Notes: generated from the letters alone by a model not told the origin. DNA of 64,000 bases from Clostridium sp. AWRP (GCF_004006395.2 NZ_CP029758.2:1302001-1366000); one strand, 5' to 3'. Positions 7,298-16,992 are shown, numbered from the stretch's first letter. Numbers and translations: made by a program.

Positions 7298-8614
7298 TTA
7301 TTTTTTTTTACCCCAAAGTCTAATTAGTCTATTTTTAATTTTAGCTTCAAATCCATTAGACGTTGGATTATAGTACATAGTATTTTTATGAGAATCGGGC
7401 AAATACTGTTGATTTACAAATCCTCCATACGAGTGTGGATACAAATATCCAGTTCCATGGCCTAACTTCTCTGAACCTTTGTAATGGGCATCTCTTAAAT
7501 AAATAGGTATTCCAGAATCTCTGCGTTTTCTAACATCTGTGAGAGCAGAATCAATTGCAACACAGCAAGCATTTGATTTTGGTGCTGATGCTACGTATAT
7601 TGCTGCTTGAGATAGTGCATATCTACACTCAGGCATACCTATCATATGTACAGCATTCATAGCATTTGTAGCTACGACTAAAGCCATAGGGTCAGCATTT
7701 CCTACATCCTCTGAGGCTTGAATAGTGATTCTTCTTGCTATAAACATTGGATCTTCACCAGCATCTAACATTTTTGCGAGATAGTATACTGCTGCGTCAG
7801 GAGAACTTCCCCTAAGTGATTTTATGAAAGCACTTATAGTATCATAGTGGGATGTACCTTGTTTATCGTACAATGCAATTTTCCTCTGGATGCATTCTTT
7901 TGCATCGGCAGCAGTTATAAAAATTTTATCTCCCTTTCTTGATGAAGTTCTAACTGCCATATCTAAAGCATTTAAAGCCTTTCTTATATCACCATTACTA
8001 TGTATAGCAAAATAATCAAACACCTCAGGAGCTACTTCTATGTTGAGATATCCAAAACCTTTTGGACTTTTGATGGCATTATTCAATGCTTCTTTAACGT
8101 TATTCTCGGAAAGATTTTTAAACTGAAAAATCATAGAACGAGAAAGAAGGGCATTATTAATTTCAAAATAGGGATTTTCTGTAGTAGCACCTATCAATAT
8201 AATAATACCCTTTTCAACTGCATTTAAAACACTATCCTGTTGGGCTTTGTTGAATCTATGTATCTCATCAATAAATAATATTGTTTTTTTAGAATAAAAT
8301 TTTTGGTTATCATCTGCTTCCTTTATAATCTTCTTTACATCTGATGTACCAGAATTTACAGCACTCAATTCATAAAAATTTGCCTTTGTTGTATTAGCTA
8401 TAATTCTTGCCAATGTAGTCTTACCTACACCAGGTGGTCCGTAAAAAATAGCTGAGGAAATATTATCTGTAACTATTGCTCTATATAGCATTTTGCCTTT
8501 ACTTAGAATATGCTCTTGGCCTATAAATTCTTCCAAGGTCTCTGGTCTCATTCTTTCGGCTAAAGGTTTTAATTCTTTATTATTTTTGTTATTAGCAAAA
8601 TCGAATAGATCCAT
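7298..8614 (-). CDS. rarA: replication-associated recombination protein A (RarA/MgsA AAA+ ATPase)
   Basis: RarA is a clamp-loader-related AAA+ ATPase that acts at stalled replication forks. The Walker A motif GPPGVGKT is at residues 59-66, Walker B LFIDEIH at about 113-119, sensor 1 ATTENPYF follows, and the C-terminal MgsA-type domain contains RDAHYKG and GYLYPHSYGG. The 438-residue length is normal. The ATG at 8614 is preceded on the minus strand by AAAGGATGGTG. It is the only gene on the minus strand in this window and is convergent with the microcompartment operon; no functional link to either neighbour is evident. Confidence 0.95.
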   Translation of the reverse strand: MDLFDFANNKNNKELKPLAERMRPETLEEFIGQEHILSKGKMLYRAIVTDNISSAIFYGPPGVGKTTLARIIANTTKANFYELSAVNSGTSDVKKIIKEADDNQKFYSKKTILFIDEIHRFNKAQQDSVLNAVEKGIIILIGATTENPYFEINNALLSRSMIFQFKNLSENNVKEALNNAIKSPKGFGYLNIEVAPEVFDYFAIHSNGDIRKALNALDMAVRTSSRKGDKIFITAADAKECIQRKIALYDKQGTSHYDTISAFIKSLRGSSPDAAVYYLAKMLDAGEDPMFIARRITIQASEDVGNADPMALVVATNAMNAVHMIGMPECRYALSQAAIYVASAPKSNACCVAIDSALTDVRKRRDSGIPIYLRDAHYKGSEKLGHGTGYLYPHSYGGFVNQQYLPDSHKNTMYYNPTSNGFEAKIKNRLIRLWGKKK

Positions 8615-9236
8615 AATTTCACCATCCTTTTAAAATTATTCTATATTATTATACTGCAAAACTGATAGTTTTTAATGATAAAAGCAATATTCAAGTATTC
8701 TATTACATATGTTGATTTATTTAAAGATGTACTCAAGAAGTCTTTTGAATCAGAAATGGATATATGATAATTTTAAGCATATTTTTGTTAGTATCTTATT
8801 CAAAATTTCATACATTTAAATGTTTTAGTTGGAGTAACTATTGTCTAAATATTCTATATTTTAAATAAAAATAAAAATGTATTAATAAATAAGAGTAATT
8901 CAAACTAAGTTTCTGACGATAATGTAAAATTTACAATGACATTTTAAAAAAATATCAAAAAAATTAAATATTTTTTAAACTAATCATATTTTATGTGCTA
9001 TAATTATGACAATTTATAAATCATAGAAAAATCCAATAATTGTACATTTTTTTAATGAATTTACAAATTGATACCGAATAGATAAGTCCAGTATGATAGA
9101 TCTTTTCAAAAATTAGAGTTATATGATTTTTAAAGAAAATGGTATACAGTACTTGAAGACCTAGCAGGCTTATTAAATTAATATTTTTTAAATACTACAT
9201 GTCAAAATCATAAACTTAAAAAAGGAGAAATTTAAT
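8615..9236. other. intergenic region upstream of rarA and alr
   Basis: These 622 very AT-rich bases separate the divergent rarA and alr genes and should hold both promoters. A TATAAT hexamer lies at 8999-9004 but has no convincing -35 partner. I find no RNA gene, repeat or gene relic that I can name. A 30-codon frame at 8675-8767 lacks a ribosome site. AAAAAGGAG immediately precedes alr. Confidence 0.5.
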
Positions 9237-10397
9237 ATGTTTAGAAATTACAGACCTGTATGGGCAGAAGTAAATTTAGACAACCTCGCATATAATATGA
9301 GAAGCATAAAAGCCAAAACAATGACAAAAGAAATTTTTGGAGTAGTTAAAGCAGATGCGTATGGACATGGTGCTTTAGAAGTTTCAAAAGTATTATTGGA
9401 AAATGGAGCAACAAGATTATCCGTAGCAGTTTTAAGTGAAGGTATAGAGCTGAGAAAGGGAGGAATAACTTGTCCAATTAATATTTTAGGTGTTACCCCA
9501 TCTACGTTGTTTCCTGACCTTATTGAATACAGTTTGGAACCAGTGGTATTTTCATATGAATATGCAAAAAGTTTATCTGAATATGCAAAAAGCAAAAACA
9601 AACAAGTAAAAGTACATCTTGCCGTAGATAGTGGAATGGGAAGAATAGGGTTTCTTCCAACAGAGCATAGTATAGAAGAGGCGGTAAAAATAAGTAAGAT
9701 TTTCAATATTCAAATTGAAGGTGTTTTTTCACATTTTTCTACAGCAGATGAGAAAGATAAGAAATATTCTAAGTTTCAATTTGATAAATATAGGTGGTTT
9801 GTCAATGAGCTAAAGGAAAAAGGTTTAAATATTAAGATTAGAGATATTTCTAATAGTGCAGCAATAGTAGACTTGCCAGAGACTTATTGTGATGGAGTAA
9901 GACCTGGAATAATACTCTATGGATATTATCCTTCAGATGAAGTAGACAAGAGTAGGCTGGATATTAAGCCTGTTATGACACTAAAGGCAAGCGTTGTATA
10001 CTTAAAAACTTTAAATGAAGGTCAGTATGTAGGATATGGAAGAAGGTTTAAAACTGAACGAAGAACTGTTATAGCTACTTTGCCAGTTGGGTATGCAGAT
10101 GGATATACTAGAATTTTATCTGGAAAATTAAAAATAATAATAAATGGTAAGCTTGCACCAGTTATAGGCAATATTTGTATGGATCAATGTATGATTGATG
10201 TCACAGATATAGAAGATGTTAAAATTGGAGATGAGGTGATACTCATGGGCAGTGATGGAAATGTAAAATTTGATGCTGAGGATATAGCAAAACTTTTAGG
10301 TACAATAAGCTATGAAGTACTTTGTATGGTAAATAAGAGAATCCCAAGGGTATATATAAAAAATGGGCAAGTTATAAAAGTGAAAAATTATTTATAA
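9237..10397 (+). CDS. alr: alanine racemase
   Basis: This PLP enzyme interconverts L- and D-alanine. The PLP lysine is Lys38 in KADAYGHG, and the second catalytic base should be Tyr267 in VGYGRRF. The barrel strands with HLAVDSGMGRIGF and GVRPGIILYG and the C-terminal beta-domain GNICMDQCMIDVTD are all present. The 386-residue length is typical, and AAAAAGGAG lies before ATG 9237. The next genes are an XRE-cupin regulator, a peptide ABC transporter and an M19 dipeptidase. This suggests a catabolic or salvage racemase rather than only a wall-synthesis one, but it may be the sole alr of the cell. It is probably transcribed separately, since 376 bases separate it from the regulator. Confidence 0.95.
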   Translation: MFRNYRPVWAEVNLDNLAYNMRSIKAKTMTKEIFGVVKADAYGHGALEVSKVLLENGATRLSVAVLSEGIELRKGGITCPINILGVTPSTLFPDLIEYSLEPVVFSYEYAKSLSEYAKSKNKQVKVHLAVDSGMGRIGFLPTEHSIEEAVKISKIFNIQIEGVFSHFSTADEKDKKYSKFQFDKYRWFVNELKEKGLNIKIRDISNSAAIVDLPETYCDGVRPGIILYGYYPSDEVDKSRLDIKPVMTLKASVVYLKTLNEGQYVGYGRRFKTERRTVIATLPVGYADGYTRILSGKLKIIINGKLAPVIGNICMDQCMIDVTDIEDVKIGDEVILMGSDGNVKFDAEDIAKLLGTISYEVLCMVNKRIPRVYIKNGQVIKVKNYL

Positions 10398-10773
10398 AAT
10401 AATGGTTTATTGAATAATAAATATTTGTTTAAAGAAAGAAAATATTATGAAAAAAGAACGTTGAGACTTTAGCAATTTAAGCACTTAGTTTATTTCAAAC
10501 TGTTGTTCTTGAATAATCTACTCTTTGGCATATTGAATAGCTGGCATATCTTTGTAATCGGATAAAACGTCATAATTTGATATATATATCAGCTAAAAGC
10601 TATATAAATTTATTCAGATTTGTATAAAACATCTTAAATTTAGTAATGATTTATTTTATATTAGGTAGTAGTTAAAATATAAGAAATCTAGTAAAATAGA
10701 GTTATTATTTTTTAACATAGAGTACAGAATTTTACACAACCTAATAAAATTAAATGGATAAAGGGTGAATTTT
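10398..10773. other. intergenic region with a possible decayed minus-strand gene fragment
   Basis: No intact gene is present. On the minus strand, bases about 10575-10451 read as protein-like sequence (LSDYKDMPAIQYAKE, stop, IIQEQQFEIN, stop, VLKLLKSQRSF) broken by two in-frame stops, which suggests a relic of a gene end whose family I do not recognise. The remainder is AT-rich and must contain the promoter of the downstream regulator. Confidence 0.3.
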
Positions 10774-11319
10774 ATGAAATTTGGATTTAAAATTAGAAAA
10801 TTGAGGCAGGAAAAGAGTATAAGTATAGAGCAACTAGCTGAAATGGCAAAACTTAGTACAGGGCTCATAAGTCAAGTAGAAAGAAACATAACAGGACCTT
10901 CTGTAACTACATTGTGGAAAATAGCTAAGGCATTAAATGTATCAATGAATTATTTTTTCGATGAAGATGAATGTGAAGAAAAAGATAATGTAGTAAGAAA
11001 AGATAAAAGAAAAATGATAATTCTTCCTAATTCTAAAATAACATATGAGCTATTGTCACCTAATATTAAGGGAAAAATAGAATATCTATTAGTAGAAATA
11101 GATGCAGGAGAGTGTAATACAAAAGATCTTATATGCCATGAGGGAGAAGAATGTGGTTATATAATTAAAGGAACGCTAAAAGTTAAATTAGGTAATAAAG
11201 AATATATTTTAGAAGAAGGCGATAGCATATATTTTAATAGTAATGTACCACATAGATATATAAATGCTGGAAATGAAAAAGTTATATCTATATGGGCCAT
11301 GACCCCGCCTAGTTTTTAA
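10774..11319 (+). CDS. XRE-family regulator with C-terminal cupin domain
   Basis: Residues 1 to about 65 form a Cro/XRE helix-turn-helix (KIRKLRQEKSISIEQLAEMA, then LSTGLISQVERN). About 105-181 form a small cupin barrel (HEGEECGYIIKGTLKVKLG, EEGDSIYFNSNVPH) that would sense a small ligand. This class commonly controls amino-acid and peptide uptake. An in-frame GTG lies at 10765, but ATG 10774 is preferred because AAGGG at 10761-10765 is then properly spaced. The gene precedes the peptide transporter by 310 bases, so it is the likely regulator of that operon and perhaps of alr. Confidence 0.88.
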   Translation: MKFGFKIRKLRQEKSISIEQLAEMAKLSTGLISQVERNITGPSVTTLWKIAKALNVSMNYFFDEDECEEKDNVVRKDKRKMIILPNSKITYELLSPNIKGKIEYLLVEIDAGECNTKDLICHEGEECGYIIKGTLKVKLGNKEYILEEGDSIYFNSNVPHRYINAGNEKVISIWAMTPPSF

Positions 11320-11341
11320 AAGTATTTAAGATAATTTTCAC

Positions 11342-11376
11342 TATAATGAAATAATAGTCTAGCTAGTTTCATTATA
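11342..11376. promoter_or_regulatory. inverted repeat, candidate operator or weak terminator
   Basis: Perfect 10-base arms TATAATGAAA (11342-11351) and TTTCATTATA (11367-11376) flank a centre that contains CTAGCTAG. The repeat lies just after the XRE-cupin stop and upstream of the transporter promoter. It could be this regulator's operator; the lack of GC and of a following T-run makes a terminator less likely. Confidence 0.4.
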
Positions 11377-11463
11377 TTTATATCTATATAACAAATTATC
11401 ACTACATTTGTTAGCATATTAGCAAAAAAATAAGAATAAAATATAAAAATTATCAAAAAAATA

Positions 11464-11492
11464 TTGAAATTATTATTAAACAGTGATATTAT
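11464..11492 (+). promoter_or_regulatory. candidate sigma-A promoter of the peptide transporter operon
   Basis: TTGAAA at 11464-11469 and TATTAT at 11487-11492 are separated by 17 bases, about 140 bases upstream of the binding-protein start. Both hexamers are one or two changes from consensus. The rest of the 310-base gap is AT-rich with no other recognisable feature. Confidence 0.5.
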
Positions 11493-11629
11493 TAAACACA
11501 ATATTATAAGCAAACAGGATTCTTATAACTTTTTAATTCAATATATTGAAAATGGGGAGATGGTATTTGATAAATAGAATCTAACAAGAATGTATAAGTA
11601 CTTAAAAATAAGTTTGTGGAGGGGACAAA

Positions 11630-13219
11630 ATGGAGAAGACAAAGATGTACAAAAAAAGATTGTGTGCAATTTTAATGGGAGTTTGTTTAGCTGCATTTTC
11701 AGTAGGATGTGGAAATACAACGTCATCAAGCAATTCAAATGGTTCTAGTTCATCAGACAAAAGTAAATTAACTATTGCTATTAATGGAGACATGGGAACT
11801 TTGGATCCAGGTGTTACGATGGATAATATGGCATGGAAAATAACATATCCTGCTTACGAAAGACTTGTACAATTTAATGGTGAATCTACAGACATAAAAC
11901 CAGCGTTAGCAACTAAATGGGAGACAAGCAGTGATGGACTTATATGGACTTTTCATTTAGACAAGGGACATAAATTTACAGATGGAACAGAAGTTACATC
12001 AAATGCTGTAAAATTTTCCTTTGAAAGAATACTTGCTTTAAAGAAAGGACCAGCTGATACATTCAAAGTAATAAAGACTATAAATACACCAGATAAGTAC
12101 ACTGTTCAGTTTGTTTTAAACAGTGCTTTCCCTCAATTTTTAGCTACGCTTGCTACCAACTATAGTAGTATAGTAAATCCTAAAGTTATGAGTCATGAAC
12201 AAAATGGTGATAAAGCTCAAAATTATTTGGCTACCCATACAGATGGAAGTGGTGCTTATGAACTTACTGAATGGAAAAAGGGAGCTTATATACATCTTAC
12301 TTTGAATCCTAACTATTCTAAAAAACCAGCTTTAAAAGACGTTTATTTTAAACTAGTTGCAGATGCTTCATCAGCAAGACTTGAACTTGAAAAAGGTGAT
12401 GTAGACATTGCAGAAGGAGTAGATATCGATCAAATTGATAAACTTAAAAGTAATCAAAATGTTTCAATTGTGAAAAAGTCAAGCTTACTAGTTGATTATG
12501 TATATTTAAATTGTACAAAAGGTAATCCTGCACTTCAAGACACAAAGGTAAGACAAGCTATAAGCTATGCTGTTGATTATAATTCGATAATAAGTAAAGT
12601 TATGCATGGTTATGCTTCACCGATAGCAAGTCCTGTACCAAAAGGATTGTGGGGATACAATGCATCTGCTTTTAAATACACTAAAAATGTTGAAAAAGCA
12701 AAATCACTGTTAAAAGAAGCAGGAGTAAGCAACTTACAACTCACTCTACTTTACTCAGACAGATTCCCTAACTGGGAACAAGAAGCATTGATTATACAAA
12801 GCAATCTGAAAGATATTGGTATAACAGTAAATTTAAGAAAAGTAGCTTATGCAACTATGAGAGATATGCTTGATTCAGGAAAATTTGATCTCTCACTTGG
12901 TGTTTGGAGTCCAGATTATGCAGATCCGTTTATGTTCATGAATTATTGGTTTGATTCAAATGATCAAGGACTTGCAGGCAACAGAGCTTTTTATGTTAAT
13001 CCTACAGTAGACACCTTAGTTAGAAAAGCAGCATCTATAACTGATCAATCACAACGTGAGGATTTATACAATCAAGCACAAAAGGTAGTTATAGAAGATG
13101 CACCTTATGTTTACCTATATCAAAAAGATTTTGTTATACCTATCAGCAAAAATGTAAAAGGATTTGTTTATAATCCAATGTTAGAGGGAATATATAACTT
13201 AGCAGATATGAGCAAATAG
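11630..13219 (+). CDS. peptide ABC transporter substrate-binding lipoprotein (OppA/DppA, SBP family 5)
   Basis: A signal peptide (KKRLCAILMGVCLAAFSVGC) with lipobox Cys near residue 27 and a Ser/Asn-rich linker shows a membrane-anchored extracellular lipoprotein. The SBP_bac_5 fold follows: GTLDPG near residue 56, the DGLIWTFHLDKGHKFTDGTEV region, and later YVYLNCTKGNPALQD and RQAISYAVDYN. The 529-residue length fits dipeptide/oligopeptide-binding proteins. A GGAGGGG site precedes ATG 11630. The permease and ATPase genes follow after a strong hairpin. Specificity cannot be read directly; dipeptides are favoured because an M19 dipeptidase ends the operon. Confidence 0.93.
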   Translation: MEKTKMYKKRLCAILMGVCLAAFSVGCGNTTSSSNSNGSSSSDKSKLTIAINGDMGTLDPGVTMDNMAWKITYPAYERLVQFNGESTDIKPALATKWETSSDGLIWTFHLDKGHKFTDGTEVTSNAVKFSFERILALKKGPADTFKVIKTINTPDKYTVQFVLNSAFPQFLATLATNYSSIVNPKVMSHEQNGDKAQNYLATHTDGSGAYELTEWKKGAYIHLTLNPNYSKKPALKDVYFKLVADASSARLELEKGDVDIAEGVDIDQIDKLKSNQNVSIVKKSSLLVDYVYLNCTKGNPALQDTKVRQAISYAVDYNSIISKVMHGYASPIASPVPKGLWGYNASAFKYTKNVEKAKSLLKEAGVSNLQLTLLYSDRFPNWEQEALIIQSNLKDIGITVNLRKVAYATMRDMLDSGKFDLSLGVWSPDYADPFMFMNYWFDSNDQGLAGNRAFYVNPTVDTLVRKAASITDQSQREDLYNQAQKVVIEDAPYVYLYQKDFVIPISKNVKGFVYNPMLEGIYNLADMSK

Positions 13220-13243
13220 TTAACAGTATAATAAATTGCAAAT

Positions 13244-13306
13244 AATAAATTAAAAGTGACAGGTTTATAAAAACTGCATTTGCAAACTTGTCACTTTTAA
13301 TTTATT
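13244..13306 (+). terminator. strong hairpin between binding-protein and permease genes
   Basis: A 23-bp stem with one G-U pair joins 13244-13266 to 13284-13306 around a 17-base loop. The stem foot is A/T-only, so the right arm supplies a U-rich 3' side. It should partly terminate transcription or protect the upstream mRNA, giving more binding protein than permease. Confidence 0.7.
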
Positions 13307-13340
13307 ACACATATACTGCATGATGTTTAGGAGGAAATAT

Positions 13341-14345
13341 ATGAAAAAGATTATTATAAAAAGACTTCTAGCAATGATATTAGTTATTTTTGGAGTTACA
13401 ATAATAGTGTTTTTCCTATCTCATGTAATTCCAGGAGATCCAGCCAGAATGATGGCTGGACAGAGAGCTTCACAGGATACACTTATAAGTATTAGAAAAC
13501 AGCTTGGATTAGATAAACCTTTAATAGTTCAGTATTTCATTTATATGAAAGGTCTTTTATCAGGAAATTTAGGAATATCAATAAGAACACAACAGCCAGT
13601 TGTATCAGATCTTGTAACATATTTCCCAGCTACTTTAGAATTAGTTTTATATGCATTTTTAATAGCACTTATAGTGGGAATTCCATTAGGTGTTTTAACA
13701 AGTCTAAAACAAAACACATTAACTGATTATTTAGGAAGAATTTTCTGCATAGGAGGAGTTTCTATTCCAGCATTTTGGGGAGGAATAATTTTAATACTCA
13801 TATTTTATTCAAAATTAAATTTACTTCCTTCTTCAGGACGGTTATCCCTTGGTGTAGTTTTTAATACTAAAATAACTGGTCTTATAACAATAGATAGTTT
13901 GCTTACTGGAAACTTTGCAGTATTTAAAGACGCCTTAAGGCATATTATACTGCCAGCAATTGTTTTATCTTATGCACAACTTGCAACAATTACAAGGCAA
14001 GTTAGATCAAGCATGATTGAAGTTTTAAATGAAGAATATATAAAAACGGCTAGAGCAAATGGTATAAAAGAAAAATTTTTAATTGTATCTTATGCACTTA
14101 GAAATGCATTAGTTCCTACAATAACTGTAGTTGGATTATCACTTGGAGGACTTTTAGGTGGAGCAGTAGTAACAGAAACTGTATTTAACTGGCCTGGAAT
14201 GGGTAAATATGTAGTTGATTCAATAGCATTTTTAGACTTTCAATCTATAATGGGATTTACTATTGTAGTTGTAATAGGATATGTTCTTATAAATTTGGTA
14301 GTTGATATTTTATATATGCTTTTGAATCCACAGACTAGGGGATAG
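13341..14345 (+). CDS. peptide ABC transporter permease, DppB type
   Basis: This is the first membrane subunit of the peptide importer. An N-terminal transmembrane helix (IIIKRLLAMILVIFGVTIIV) is followed by the FLSHVIPGDPARMMAG segment typical of DppB/OppB, and further helices surround the EAA loop (EYIKTARANGIKEKF). An upstream frame opens at 13320, but ATG 13341 is chosen because AGGAGG lies directly ahead and the protein then starts MKKIIIKRLL, giving 334 residues. It forms a heterodimer with the next gene's product, whose start is 11 bases away. Confidence 0.94.
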   Translation: MKKIIIKRLLAMILVIFGVTIIVFFLSHVIPGDPARMMAGQRASQDTLISIRKQLGLDKPLIVQYFIYMKGLLSGNLGISIRTQQPVVSDLVTYFPATLELVLYAFLIALIVGIPLGVLTSLKQNTLTDYLGRIFCIGGVSIPAFWGGIILILIFYSKLNLLPSSGRLSLGVVFNTKITGLITIDSLLTGNFAVFKDALRHIILPAIVLSYAQLATITRQVRSSMIEVLNEEYIKTARANGIKEKFLIVSYALRNALVPTITVVGLSLGGLLGGAVVTETVFNWPGMGKYVVDSIAFLDFQSIMGFTIVVVIGYVLINLVVDILYMLLNPQTRG

Positions 14346-14356
14346 GAGGAATACTT

Positions 14357-15238
14357 ATGAATTTAGAGCTAGGGGTTAGTGATACATCAAATAAAAAAAC
14401 TAAAAATAATAGTATTATTCTTTATAAGATAAAAAAGAATCCAATGACCATATTGGGATTTTCTATAATAATAATAATGGCATTGCTAGCTATTTTGGCA
14501 CCTTATGTAACAAGTTATGATCCTACAAAAATGAATATACTAGATAGATTTCAAGCACCAAGTATAAAACATTTATTTGGAACAGATGAAGTCGGGCGTG
14601 ATATTTTGACGAGAATTATTTATGGAACTCGAATATCTCTTACAACTGGAATAAGTGTAGTTGTTACTGCAGGATTTATAGGTGCTTTTATAGGATCTGT
14701 ATGCGGATATTTTGGTGGATATGTAGACCAAATAATAATGAGACTGATGGATATGGTTTTAGCATTTCCAACTCTTATACTTGCAATGGTTATAGCTGCA
14801 ATATTAGGATCTAGTTTATTTAATGTTATGCTTGCCATAGCTATAGTAAAAATTCCTGTGTATGTTAGATTAGCTAGAGGAGAAGCGCTTATTTTAAAAA
14901 ACAACCTATATGTAAAAGCAGCTAATACCTTTGGATTATCTAATATATATATAATATTTAGGCATATTATTCCAAATGCAATAACTCCTATAATTATTCA
15001 GATTACTTTGGATTTAGGAGATACTATTTTACTTGTAGCAACACTAGGATTTTTGGGACTTGGAGCAAAGCCTCCAACTCCAGAATGGGGAACTATGATA
15101 AGTACAGGATTTAAGTACATGCTCGAACAATGGTGGTATCCTACATTTCCTGGACTTGCAGTTTTTTTAGCTTCAACTGGTTTTAATCTAATAGGAGATG
15201 GTCTAAGAGATGTACTTGACCCTAAATCTTTGAGATAG
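14357..15238 (+). CDS. peptide ABC transporter permease, DppC type
   Basis: This second membrane subunit has 293 residues. It has a cytoplasmic N-terminus with one helix (TILGFSIIIIMALLAILAPY), the HLFGTDEVGRDILTRIIYGT segment diagnostic of DppC/OppC, and the EAA motif region around residue 190 (YVKAANTFGLSNIYIIFRH). GGAGG precedes ATG 14357. It lies 11 bases after dppB and 12 bases before the first ATPase gene, so the operon is tightly packed from here on. Confidence 0.94.
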   Translation: MNLELGVSDTSNKKTKNNSIILYKIKKNPMTILGFSIIIIMALLAILAPYVTSYDPTKMNILDRFQAPSIKHLFGTDEVGRDILTRIIYGTRISLTTGISVVVTAGFIGAFIGSVCGYFGGYVDQIIMRLMDMVLAFPTLILAMVIAAILGSSLFNVMLAIAIVKIPVYVRLARGEALILKNNLYVKAANTFGLSNIYIIFRHIIPNAITPIIIQITLDLGDTILLVATLGFLGLGAKPPTPEWGTMISTGFKYMLEQWWYPTFPGLAVFLASTGFNLIGDGLRDVLDPKSLR

Positions 15239-15250
15239 GAGGAAAATGTT

Positions 15251-16207
15251 TTGTTAAATGTAGAAAACTTATCTATATCTTTTGATACTTTTGAAGGTAG
15301 AATCCATGTACTTGACAACGTATCTTTTTCTGTAAATGAAGGTGAGATACTTGCTATAGTAGGAGAATCTGGATCAGGTAAATCCGTTTCAGCTTATTCT
15401 GTACTAGGACTTTTGGATAAAAATTCCAATATAGAAAATGGACAAGTGTTGTTTGAAAATACTGATCTTTTAAAATTAAAAGGAAAAGAAATACAGGAAT
15501 ATAGAGGTAAAAAAATAGGTATGGTTTTTCAAGAACCTATGACTGCCCTTCATCCTACAATGAAGGTTGGAAAACAAATTTTAAATGTAATAATACAAAA
15601 TTCAGGAATATCAAAGGAAAAGGCGGCAGAAATAATGCTTAAAAATTTAAGGGATGTTCATTTTGAAAACCCTGAATATATAGCTAACAAATACCCATTT
15701 GAACTTTCAGGGGGGATGAGACAGAGAATAGTTATTTCTCTTGCCATGTGTAATGAACCTAAACTTTTAATTGCAGATGAACCTACTACTGCATTGGATG
15801 TAACTATACAAGCTGAAATATTAAATTTAATGAAAGAACTTGTAAAAAAAAGAAATACTGCTGTTTTATTAATTACACATGACTTTAGTGTAGTAAGAGC
15901 TGTAAGTGATAAAGTTTGTGTAATGTATGGAGGTAAAGTACTTGAAAGAGGATATACAAAAGATGTATTAGAAAAGCCAAAGCATCCATATACACAAGCA
16001 CTTCTAAATGCACTTCCAGATAAAGTTGATCCGGATACAAGGCTTCAAGAAATAAAGGGAGAAGTACCTGATCTTAGATGCAGACCTAAGGGATGTATAT
16101 TTGCTTCCCGGTGCCTTTTTAAAACCGATAGATGCGTGAAAGAGGCTCCGGCCCAAAAAAAAGCTTCAGAGGATCATGTTTTTTATTGCTGGGAGGTTGA
16201 TAAGTGA
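15251..16207 (+). CDS. peptide ABC transporter ATPase, DppD/OppD type
   Basis: This cytoplasmic ATPase drives the importer. Walker A GESGSGKS is near residue 38, the Q-loop MVFQEPMTALHP follows, the signature LSGGMRQR is near 155, Walker B LLIADEPTTALD near 175, and the H-loop THDFSVV near 210. The C-terminal oligopeptide-transporter extension carries the CRPKGCIFASRC cysteine cluster, which can bind an iron-sulfur centre in related ATPases. The start is TTG 15251, eight bases after AGGAGG. The nearby ATG at 15246 is out of frame. The stop overlaps the next ATPase gene. Confidence 0.94.
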   Translation: MLNVENLSISFDTFEGRIHVLDNVSFSVNEGEILAIVGESGSGKSVSAYSVLGLLDKNSNIENGQVLFENTDLLKLKGKEIQEYRGKKIGMVFQEPMTALHPTMKVGKQILNVIIQNSGISKEKAAEIMLKNLRDVHFENPEYIANKYPFELSGGMRQRIVISLAMCNEPKLLIADEPTTALDVTIQAEILNLMKELVKKRNTAVLLITHDFSVVRAVSDKVCVMYGGKVLERGYTKDVLEKPKHPYTQALLNALPDKVDPDTRLQEIKGEVPDLRCRPKGCIFASRCLFKTDRCVKEAPAQKKASEDHVFYCWEVDK

Positions 16208-16959
16208 TGGAAACTATTTTAGAGATTAAAAATTTGAAAAAGGTGTTTGGCAAGTTTTCTGCATTGAAAGGAGTTTCTTTTAAATTAAATAAAGGTGAAA
16301 CTTTTGGACTGGTTGGTGAATCGGGATCTGGCAAGTCAACTATTGCCAATATAATAGTAGGAATACATTCGCCTTCATCAGGTAATGTGATCTTTAAAGA
16401 TAGAGAACTATGGAAAAACAATAAATATAATTGTGGTGAGTATGGAAAGATTCAAATTGTATTTCAAGATCCACGCTCTTCACTTGATCCTAGGATGACT
16501 ATAAAAAGTATAATTTCAGAACCGCTTTTAGCGCTGCCGAAATTAATTAGACAGGAAAAAGGATCTAGGCAAAATCTTGCAAAACTTATAAAAAGTGTTG
16601 GACTTCAAGAACAGCATTTAGATAGATATCCACATGAATTTTCTGGAGGACAAAGACAGAGAATAGCTGTTGCCAGAGCCATAATTACAGACCCAGAAGT
16701 TATAATTTTAGATGAACCTACTTCTGCACTAGATGTATCTGTTCAAGCACAAATTTTAAATTTATTAAAGGACATTCAAAAAGAAAAAAATATAACTTAT
16801 TTGTTTATTTCGCATAATATGGCTGTTGTTAAGTATATAAGCAGCAGGATAGGAGTTTTGTATAAAGGACAATTTGTTGAAATGGGAAACTCACAAGAAG
16901 TATTTGAGTGTCCTAAACATGATTATACAAAAAGATTAATTTCTAGTATATTGGAGTAA
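16204..16959 (+). CDS. peptide ABC transporter ATPase, DppF/OppF type
   Basis: This second nucleotide-binding subunit pairs with DppD. Walker A GESGSGKST, Q-loop VFQDPRSSLDPRM, signature FSGGQRQR, Walker B VIILDEPTSALD and the SHNMAVV switch are all intact. At 251 residues it is shorter than many OppF proteins and lacks most of the C-terminal extension carried by DppD, so the set is asymmetric. GTG 16204 and ATG 16207 are both possible starts after GGGAGG at 16191-16196; both overlap the dppD stop. Confidence 0.93.
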   Translation: MMETILEIKNLKKVFGKFSALKGVSFKLNKGETFGLVGESGSGKSTIANIIVGIHSPSSGNVIFKDRELWKNNKYNCGEYGKIQIVFQDPRSSLDPRMTIKSIISEPLLALPKLIRQEKGSRQNLAKLIKSVGLQEQHLDRYPHEFSGGQRQRIAVARAIITDPEVIILDEPTSALDVSVQAQILNLLKDIQKEKNITYLFISHNMAVVKYISSRIGVLYKGQFVEMGNSQEVFECPKHDYTKRLISSILE

Positions 16960-16992
16960 AAATTATTACAGCTAACTTGGAGGTAAATTGCA

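Noticed and set aside
8675..8767. 30-codon plus-strand ORF between rarA and alr
   Set aside because: The product looks mildly protein-like, but there is no ribosome site and no supporting context.
9248..9706. 152-codon minus-strand open frame
   Set aside because: It lies wholly inside alr, has no ribosome site and no recognisable protein pattern; it is a shadow of the AT-rich coding frame.
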